Assembly: GCF_052857255.1 (NCBI RefSeq)
Contig: NC_135507.1
Coordinates: 75,325,850 to 75,389,849 of the forward strand
Reading direction: 5' to 3'
Source: Amblyomma americanum
Lineage: Eukaryota > Arthropoda > Arachnida > Ixodida > Ixodidae
DNA: 64,000 nt
Made by a program: the position numbers and the translations under genes. Below are positions 58,601 through 64,000 of the stretch, piece after piece. The notes beneath the pieces are model-generated. The model worked only from the letters and a program-made list of their open reading frames with translations. It was not told where the DNA came from and did not search any database. The first letter of the stretch is position 1. Each line of letters starts with the position of its first letter.

Positions 58601-61600
58601 ACCCATTGTATCACTGGTGGGTACCCGGCGGCACTGGGGATCGAACCCCGCACCTCCCGCATACGAGGCGGATGCTCAACCACTTGGCCACCGCTGCGGT
58701 CTCCCATACAAAGTAAAACGCATAAACTGCCAGCCAACCCATTATACATGTTCTTTCATATTGCACAAAATAACGAAATATTGAACCACCTTATCATCAG
58801 ACGCCATCACAGAATGTGACCCAACTAATTTTCATGAACTTAGTCACTCCGTCCAATCTTATTTACTGCCAGTTGTACTTTTTACATGTTTTGACTTTTA
58901 TTTATTTATTTACTTTTATTGTGCTGACGTATATTATCTGTTCCAATGTTTCCTTGTAACGTTTACCGTTTCAGTTTTGTTATTGTGTTGCATTAACTAT
59001 TTTTCCCCAATTATTATTTCTGTGCTTCGTTTTTGTAACCGTGATTTGATATTTCAACCAATGCCTGTGTACACACCCCTTTCCCTCTTGAACAACCTTT
59101 GTCGGTAAAGTTTCGAGATTGATTCATTTTCTTCTCTAGAAATGATCCCCCAAAACAAATGTTGGTGCATATGCGTAGCGCCATCTTTTCGCGCTAACCT
59201 GAGCTATTTTTGTTAATTGCTGTGGCAGCCGCTAGATGGCACTTTATGTAGAAATATACATTGTCACTAGTCGTCTGCGCATTCTACTGTGAGTGAATGG
59301 GGAGAGATGGATGTCCACCTCGAACAGCGAGTAAACATAAAATTCTGTGCGAAGCTTGGCAAGACAGTCACACAGACGTATGAGCTCCTTCGTGACGCTT
59401 ACGGCAACGAGACATTATCGCGGGCGCGAGTTTTCGATTGGCACAAGAAGTTCGTTTTGGGGAGAACGTCGGTGGAAGACGACACAAGGCAGGGGCGCCC
59501 TTCAACCTTACGGAATAAAAACAACGTGGCTCAGATCAGGGAAACCGTGCAGCAAGACCGCACCATTACAGTCCGAATGCTATCAGATGCTCTCGACATT
59601 AGTAAGACAACATGCCACCAAATTTTCCGTGAGAACTTAGGTAAACGAAAGCTGAATGCCAGACTTGTGCCACACTCCCTCACACAGGACCAGAAGGACA
59701 CTTGGGGACCAGTGAGCGCTGATTTGCTCTCTGAGGCAGAGAAGGATGCTGCAATTGTCGACAGCATCATTGGTGAAGACGAAACGTGGTGTTTTCAATA
59801 CAATCCTCAATCAAAGTGGGAGAGCGCCGAATGGCAGTCCACAAGCTCTCCGGCGTCGAGAGAGGTGCGGCGACAAAAGACCAAAACAAAAGAGATGCTG
59901 ATAGTTTTTTTCGACGCCAGAGGTGTCTTACACCACGAGTTCGTAGCATAAGGGCAGTCGGTGAATCAGGAGTTTTATATCAGCGTGCTCCAAGATATGC
60001 ATGATACACTGTGACGCCGTCACCCTGACTTATGGGCATCTGGACAATCCAGCCTTCTCCACGATAATGCAAGTCCGCACACTGCTCTCAGCATGACAAA
60101 ATTTCTCGCCAAGCACAGCATTACTGTACTTCCCCATCTGCCATACTCGCCTGACCTCTCCCCATGCGATTTTTTCCTGTTTCCTCGTGTGAAGAGAGCC
60201 CTAAAAGGTTGGTGGATGGGGAGCGTGGAGGCCATTCAAAACGCCATGACAAAGGAGCTGACAGCCCTGCCAAAAAAGCATTTTCCAATTGTTTCCAAGA
60301 CTTCAAGAAGCATTGGAAGCTGTGTATAGACTGCAAGGGAGACTATTTCGAAGGGGTGCTGCACAAATGATTTCAATGTTAAATGCATTTTTTTTTAATG
60401 AACTCAGTCTCGGAACTTTACGGACAAAGGTTGTAGTACCCTCATAATGAGGGGCTTTGAGGGAATTTTTAATAAATAAATAATAAACAATATATATATA
60501 TATATAGAAGGCAACGAAAAACTAGGCTCATGCAATGCCATTCTGATCACTGAAATCGGACTGCGACGGACAAGCAGCACAGAACAACCAAGCCCAGGAT
60601 TTGACATTCGGTTTCACACGTATACATATCCCGAGTTACAAATTACAATTTAATGGCACGCAATCATGAAACGACAAAAAAAAATGACAGCCCTCCTGAA
60701 ATTAGGCTGCGGTTTAACTTCAGTAGCATGAGTTATTCTTTGCATCTTATGGCTACGCAAATGAAGCAAGAGCTAAAGTTAGAAACGTATGTTTTGTCAC
60801 CTTTTGACTGGATCCTAAAGAGGTCAAAAATTGTACTTCCTTGAATAAAAGTAAAACTGCAGCACATTGTATTATCAGATTTTCAAACTGCCATGTGCCT
60901 CTAATTGTCAGTAAGAAACAACAAAGTCTGCTTCAATTCCGATAAATGTCACCCCACAACCTGTGAAACCCTGGACCCAGGCTCTTTGAGCTCAAAAAAG
61001 AAATAAACAGAAGCAAGCGCTTGCATTCTTAGCTCACCCTGATGCTAGCACAAGAGGAAGGTGGACAACTGCGTCGCTCCCATTCACAAGCACTCGGCCT
61101 TCCTGGCCCGAAATCGTGATGGAGATCTCCGGGAAGTCAATAAGCAGGTCTTCGGCGCTAGAAGTCAGTGTGAACTGCCGGCCGCCGATGTCGTGCACCA
61201 GCAGGTACGTGCAGTATGACGCTGGGTAGCTGGGGAACTCTAGGAAGGCGCCGTCGAAGGTCACCACATGCCCAGTGCCGAATATGGCTGCCATTTTCTG
61301 GCCTCTCTCAAGTCGAGGCAGTGCCCAGGATTTCGCTAGCTGGGTCTGTAGCAGTGCTCCAACTTGCTCCTTAAAAACAAGAAACAAGAAAAAGAAACTG
61401 ACAGTCACTTTGAAAATCTGTGTAATTATGTGCAGCCGACAGCAAAGTATGCAGGACGTAGGTGTCCAGAAAAGGAATTTTACTAAGTCACTCTTATGCA
61501 TGCCGATCACCTGAAATGCCTACAAGGACTGCATGTAGGCAGCATTAGGGCAGGATTAGCACACTTTATGGTGCGTTTGCTGTCAGTCTGCCTCTCTTTC

Positions 61601-63129
61601 TTTTGTGCAGGGAATCATTTGGTATGTGTAATCAACTAGCCCATCAGTTTGTCCTGAGAAAATTGTGGTTAAATTTTTTCATGAGTAAACTTTTGCTGTC
61701 GAGTGTACAGCCCAAGATATAGTCTGTTTTAAAGAGCCTACGCTGACAATATTTAATATACAGGTTGTGGGCGAGGAAAGAAAGGAAACACAGTATTGTA
61801 GGCACTTATATAGAGACGTAATCACTAATCTCACAAAGCTTGAGGAAGCCGCAGAGCATCTTACTAAACTGTGAGTTTTGGTAAATTGAGAAAGAATATT
61901 GGCTCTGTGGCTCCTTGTGCAGAATGGTAATCAGTGTGCTCAGTTAGGAAGCAAAACATAACAATAAGTTGCATCAAAGTACAGCTCGATTGTGTGAAAA
62001 TTAAAATAGGCACGAATATGAAACAAAGGTAGGTTACTCTGTGAACGAGACAGCTGGCAAGCAGTTTTCGATAACAAGAAAAAGTGCTTGCACTTTGTTT
62101 CTGCACTTTAGGGCGTTAAACAAACACTGAAAATATTTCAATTAAATTGTACTCAGTTTTTAATTTCCCTTTTGAACAAAGAGAATATGAAGCAAGAAAT
62201 TCAAAGACGCCACTGCATGCACAACTCTCTTCAAGCTTTCCACAGGTAGCATTACAAAAATTAGAATCAGAAATAACCATGCATTAGTTCAAAAACTGCC
62301 TGTACCAATTGACTAGCCAGCAATCTTTTGATAAGTGGAATGTGCCTAGACAGATAACACATCTATTTTATTCACTGCTTTGAAGAGTAAAAAAAAAACA
62401 TGTTACACTACTCACACTTTAAGCTAAATGTTTGCTGGCCAGAGACTGTCAGCAGTTGGATTAAAGCACTCTCTTTTTTCTTGGTACTGCTATCCAATGA
62501 GAGACTATGCAAGCTAGTCATATCAGTAAACAAGCACAAAAAATTGCAGACAGACTGGGCAGAAAAGAGACAAGGACATTGAACATTTACAGCGAGAGCT
62601 GTTCAGGGCATGTTTAATGGTTCTGTGGCATCACTGGCATAACACGGACCAACATTGAACAAATGGGGAGTGGCACCATCTGTGTGCATCGGTGCAAGCG
62701 GATGTCTGCGCCGTTCACCCCAGCGTTACTCCAAGTTGCAACGAACGACACATTTACCATAGTTAACAGCTGTCGCTGAATCTTGCAGTACAGGACATAG
62801 TAACCATACCGAAAATTTTTTTCATGCTAGTTCACTTGTTTGATACACCAGCCAACCTGCCAGCCAATCCTTCAGATGCTTAATTGTTAAGCTAGACTAA
62901 CCTATATGAACAGATCAACTCATTTCATGCAAGATACTGATGAAAGGAGCACTTACTTTTACATCACTATATGATGGCAGCTGTGGAATGTCTGCAGAGA
63001 ACTCAAAAATAGCAGGTAGTTTGGTCGGTCGCGTGAAGTAAATTTTGGCCATCTTTGCTGACAGCTCAGGTACGTGACGCAGAGTGTAGTTGAGAACCCA
63101 GTCGAGGTTGAAATAGTAGAAGGCCCAGC
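43479..63129 (-). CDS. Large lipid transfer protein, apolipophorin-like, gene-level, C-terminal part
   Basis: Exons 63129-62957, 61369-61038, 58264-58093, 54997-54697, 51732-51468, 48854-48680, 47317-47087 and 43640-43479 join in phase to 603 codons and a TGA. The N-terminal lipid-binding (vitellogenin-N) region lies off the right edge. Domains in order: an LLTP segment before the vWD; a von Willebrand type D domain (IFGTGHVVTFDGAFLEF to LLGILGNADDN); a Cys-containing C8-like segment; a domain with a hydrophobic strand EVVVLLAES, resembling a vWA-type fold; and a Cys-rich end (CRECSC). Secreted lipid carriers of arthropod haemolymph (apolipophorin II/I) have this layout. Vitellogenin or the tick hemelipoglycoprotein are alternatives, but about 270 residues after the vWD favour apolipophorin. 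All eight exons use good GT-AG sites. Confidence 0.82.
44075..45303 (+). mobile_element. mariner transposon, full length but decayed
   Basis: It is flanked by TA (44073-44074 and 45304-45305). Terminal inverted repeats of about 27 bp read CGACAGGGTACCCAGAAGAA on the left and CGAGGGGGCACCCAAAAGAA on the minus strand at the right. The 1229-bp length is typical. It lies in the lipid transfer gene intron between exons 47087-47317 and 43479-43640. Confidence 0.88.
44263..45180 (+). pseudogene. mariner transposase pseudogene
   Basis: It starts MADFQEQRAVVKFC, then VFEWFSRFKYGEMSIDDQPR (helix-turn-helix region), ITGDKTWWLDYDPESKQ and FFYHDNAPAHT, two of the catalytic acidic sites. The third acidic region is in a shifted frame near 45025 (SPDLAPCD). 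Internal stops at 44734 and 45064 and frameshifts make it inactive. Confidence 0.88.
47087..47317 (-). CDS. Apolipophorin-like exon, vWA-like domain, late part
   Basis: 77 codons, phase 0 on both sides. It encodes ELDALHEKMLASGVTLYAFS and a segment with VFGLRADGLVFPE and LDYPSRAGILAKLA. Acceptor ACAATGCAG, donor CAG|GTATGC. Confidence 0.87.
48680..48854 (-). CDS. Apolipophorin-like exon, vWA-like domain, middle part
   Basis: It encodes DVFVSHIDAAGKLLRSIGQS, a segment with LALTLDYTLD, and RVILAIAANDFN, again a strand/helix alternation. Acceptor TTCTTTTAG, donor AAT|GTGAGT, phase 0. Confidence 0.85.
49285..49375 (+). repeat. Short AT-rich direct repeat
   Basis: ACAATGCGTTTTGCAAAATT and ACAATGCATTTTACAAAATT are two units about 30 bp apart, both followed by TAGTT/CAGTTATTAT wording. 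Confidence 0.55.
51468..51732 (-). CDS. Apolipophorin-like exon, vWA-like domain, first part
   Basis: It starts DHCVNSPETRGQKSFRVKSS, then a hydrophobic strand LLEVVVLLAESSFDPSV, a helix around TQRLVDAVDTVFKTRG and a second strand KYAFVLNGGG. The strand-helix-strand order resembles a vWA/Rossmann fold, but the usual DxSxS metal site is AESSF here. Acceptor AATTGCAG, donor CAA|GTGAGT, phase 2. Confidence 0.85.
51930..52012 (-). repeat. tRNA-like sequence or SINE head
   Basis: On the minus strand, GAGCTCAGTTGGTAGAGTAT (box A) and GTGGGTTCAGATCCTAC (box B) are about 30 bp apart. The acceptor and anticodon stems do not fold well by eye, so a SINE or tRNA pseudogene is more likely than a functional tRNA. 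Confidence 0.55.
52780..52892 (+). repeat. Microsatellite block with short palindromes
   Basis: GTCCTGTGGACAGATCT occurs twice around an (AC)n run. It is followed by (CT)n and a GT/GC-alternating tract to about 52890. Confidence 0.8.
52960..53150 (+). repeat. Dispersed repeat, copy 2 of 2
   Basis: GCCACAATCCCTCGAGTGCT, TATTTGACAG and CATATTAAGGTGAAGGAAAT match the copy at 18190-18385. Confidence 0.55.
53792..54112 (+). repeat. tRNA-like SINE, family C (copy 2), with internal insert
   Basis: The head GGCTCAGTGGTGCAGTGGTC and the tail ACGGTGGGCA..GGCAGGTTGCCCACC match copy 1 at 4332. About 105 bp (53955-54058), flanked by ATATATAT tracts, interrupts the match. Confidence 0.6.
54354..54680 (-). 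repeat. Ruka-like SINE, full length, beside a splice donor
   Basis: On the minus strand: TACTGATCCGGAGTACCCAG, GTTCGAACCCGACCGCGGC (box B), TTTTATTGAGGCAAAACGCT, GATCGCCAGGTGGTCGAAAT, TATATGAGACAGATACTGTG and an (ATT)n tail at 54359-54383. It is the best-preserved copy. It is in the same orientation as the host gene, starting about 17 bp after exon 54697-54997. Confidence 0.9.
54697..54997 (-). CDS. Apolipophorin-like exon, Cys-containing region after vWD (C8-like)
   Basis: It starts LPNGEIAKDAAQLAAGYEVS and contains Cys at ECRALLN, EDCHQ, KHCLMET, EACSWD, SACTSI, AFCNHHG and the end NLHC. DLFQEACSWD and the Cys spacing resemble the C8 segment after vWD domains. Acceptor GTGCACAG, donor TGCG|GTGAGC, phase 1. 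A SINE sits about 17 bp beyond the donor. Confidence 0.87.
55105..55200 (+). repeat. Fragment of a dispersed repeat
   Basis: ACAGCGCAAAAGACGCGGAC, GAAAGGACACACAAGACAC and a TGACTCTCAACTATGTTTAT end. The wording resembles the inverted repeat at 6468-6595. The class is uncertain. Confidence 0.45.
55675..55915 (+). repeat. Pyrimidine-rich degenerate minisatellite and ACC/ACT microsatellite
   Basis: CCTTCTCCTTCCA and GGTAACCACC-like units recur four times between 55675 and 55850. A run of ACC/ACT triplets follows at 55855-55910. Confidence 0.65.
56440..56467. repeat. Solo terminus of the 21162-type MITE
   Basis: CGTCCTCAGTGTCCCGTTAA matches the right terminus at 21520-21541. No paired left end was found upstream. 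Confidence 0.45.
58093..58264 (-). CDS. Apolipophorin-like exon, vWD domain core
   Basis: It encodes QVDIYREGHLVRVRGHGLTV, a Cys pair around KFFCTFVL, and GNLLGILGNADDNAENEYE, the typical vWD 'LLGNxD' end. Acceptor CTGTGCAG, donor GAG|GTAAGT, phase 0. Confidence 0.88.
58441..58702 (-). repeat. tRNA-derived SINE, family B (copy 2)
   Basis: Read on the minus strand: CGCAGCGGTGGCCAAGTGGT (box A), GGTGCGGGGTTCGATCCCC (box B) and GTACCCACCAGTGATACAAT. The tail is near 58441. It is better preserved than the copy at 9646. Confidence 0.85.
59088..60445 (+). mobile_element. Second mariner-type element, decayed
   Basis: The left ACAACCTTTGTCGGTAAAGT (59092-59110) and the complement of ACTTTACGGACAAAGGTTGT (60415-60434) form terminal inverted repeats extending to TTCATT. 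The left end is eroded, so its exact start is uncertain. It lies in the intron between lipid transfer exons 61038 and 58264, antisense to the gene. Confidence 0.78.
59289..60340 (+). pseudogene. mariner transposase pseudogene (different lineage)
   Basis: 220 open codons (59289-59951) include VFDWHKKFVLGRTSVEDDTR, a helix-turn-helix (LSDALDISKTTCHQIFRENL) and IIGEDETWCFQYNPQSKWES. After a stop at 59949 the match continues with HPDLWASGQ, LLHDNAPS and YSPDLSPCDFFLFP, the last carrying the third acidic residue. Stops and frameshifts make it inactive. It is less decayed than, and clearly distinct from, the copy at 44263. Confidence 0.88.
60489..60506 (+). repeat. (TA)n microsatellite
   Basis: About nine TA units. 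A similar run lies at 53158-53177. Confidence 0.85.
61038..61369 (-). CDS. Apolipophorin-like exon, start of vWD domain
   Basis: It starts EQVGALLQTQLAKSWALP, then MAAIFGTGHVVTFDGAFLEF and YCTYLLVHDIGGRQFTLT. The T-F-D-G core and the Y-C-x-Y-L-L-x-H-D strand are typical of vWD domains. Acceptor TTTTAAG, donor AGG|GTGAGC, phase 2. Confidence 0.88.
61370..62956. other. Lipid transfer gene intron without recognised content
   Basis: AT-rich, with no gene or complete repeat recognised. Confidence 0.5.
62957..63129 (-). CDS. Apolipophorin-like exon, segment before vWD
   Basis: It encodes GWAFYYFNLDWVLNYTLRHV, then a segment ending in FSADIPQLPSYSDVK. No separate domain is recognised. Acceptor TTTCCAG, entering phase with 2 nt; donor AAA|GTAAGT, phase 0. 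No further upstream exon was found to 64000. Confidence 0.8.
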
Positions 63130-63914
63130 CTGGAAAGGTGAGACAAAATAACAACGTGCATTTTCGAGCACAGTAATTCTCTACCAACTCAAATGTCACT
63201 GATGATAACCACTCACAATAAAAGCCAAGCACTAGTCATAGAAAAAGATTGCAGAACTGTATGAAAGAAGCAAGTGCATGGTTATGTTAATCAGAAAGTA
63301 CACGAAAAATAACGTTCCATAATTATGCAGCAGTCAATTTTGCGTCCTCCTGCACTACTACTGTAAATTCGGCATGCAGCCTCGCATTTTATTACTGCAT
63401 ATTTCAAAATTTTTTAGTCCTATATTATCATTATTTTTCAAGAATTTATTTTTTACAAACTGCACAAGTAAGCTCCTTTTCTGCTTCTACTTACATTGTA
63501 TATTAAAATATGCAAGTCAAGAAAACATTCATAAAGCTATCTGCAGCCTTATTTAAAGTGTATTAATGGCTAAATGCAAGCGAGTGCAAAGAGTGTAACA
63601 GGATTCTTTAATACACACTGCAACCTCTCAACTAAGGTCTGTTTACCTTAACATTTAATTTCATTGCTTTTGCTATGTTCAGCTGAATTTTCAGTGAATT
63701 ATACTAATTCTAAGCTACGAACAGGTTTTAGAAATTTCTCCGCACAATGCCAGACTTCAAAGGCCACATGCACTTCAAAAAGGGGTGCACAAAAGTTGTA
63801 CGCTCTTTACAAGGTCGAAAATGTGATTTGTGCTTCCTGTGAAATAGCAGCAAGCGATAGCAATTGTTAATAAATTGCTCAAGTTTCAATGACTCACGCT
63901 ACATCAAACTAGTT

Positions 63915-64000
63915 GTCATCATCAGCAGCCTGACTATGCCCCTGGTCAAAGGTCTCTCCCATATCTCTCTAATGAACCCTGTCCTTTGCCAGCTACGGCA
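63915..64000 (+). repeat. Dispersed tick-type repeat, cut by right edge
   Basis: ATCATCAGCAGCCTGACTAT, GGTCAAAGGTCTCTCCCATA and CTGTCCTTTGCCAGCTACGG. It is the least diverged of the four copies in the window. Confidence 0.75.

Noticed and set aside
43479..63129. Vitellogenin as the identity of the lipid transfer gene
   Set aside because: The vWD domain would fit, but about 270 residues with a vWA-like domain after it are not expected at a vitellogenin C-terminus. It is kept as an alternative, since the N-terminal region is outside the window.
1..64000. CRISPR array, phage, defence or biosynthetic cluster
   Set aside because: The window is spliced eukaryotic DNA. No regularly spaced short repeats or prokaryote-type gene clusters are present.

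Overview
This is eukaryotic nuclear DNA. Spliced genes are spread over long AT-rich introns filled with tRNA-derived SINEs, LINE tails, foldback elements and mariner relics. Several repeats look like families known from hard ticks: a Ruka-like SINE with box A and box B, and a dispersed repeat whose sense strand begins around CAGCCTGACTA. A metastriate tick is the best guess, made from recognition and not from a search.

Three genes are visible. (1) Minus strand, 1 to about 29.75 kb: the SMUBP-2/IGHMBP2 type superfamily 1 RNA/DNA helicase. Sixteen coding exons could be joined with consistent splice phase, giving 854 codons with no stop. They cover the N-terminal region, all main helicase motifs and the R3H domain. 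The 3' end lies off the left edge and the start exon is unresolved. (2) Plus strand, 30216 to 35626: a complete three-exon TMEM53/DUF829 gene (312 aa), divergent from the helicase across about 470 bp that probably holds both promoters. (3) Minus strand, 43479 to beyond 64000: the last eight coding exons (603 codons plus stop) of a large lipid transfer protein, best read as apolipophorin-like, with a von Willebrand type D domain and a further C-terminal domain. It converges on TMEM53 across about 7.9 kb of repeat-bearing intergenic DNA.

Mobile DNA, left to right: a 645-bp foldback (984-1628); a LINE 3' end (2590-2788); an ancient element with terminal inverted repeats and a nested foldback (6009-7487); a 5'-truncated non-LTR retrotransposon with an open RT frame (7700-9208); a 720-bp foldback (14353-15072); a compound SINE repeat (18920-19345); a MITE (21162-21541); a 119-bp tandem duplication (28442-28679); a hAT-like nonautonomous element with an 8-bp target duplication (40761-42056); two decayed mariners (44075-45303 and about 59088-60445); and at least ten SINE-like copies in several families. 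One SINE lies about 17 bp from a splice donor of the lipid transfer gene.

The three genes have no evident shared pathway. I found no operon, CRISPR array, phage or defence-like cluster. The most notable gene-level signals are a GC-AG intron in the helicase gene, supported by phase and protein conservation, and the C-terminal domain of the lipid transfer protein.
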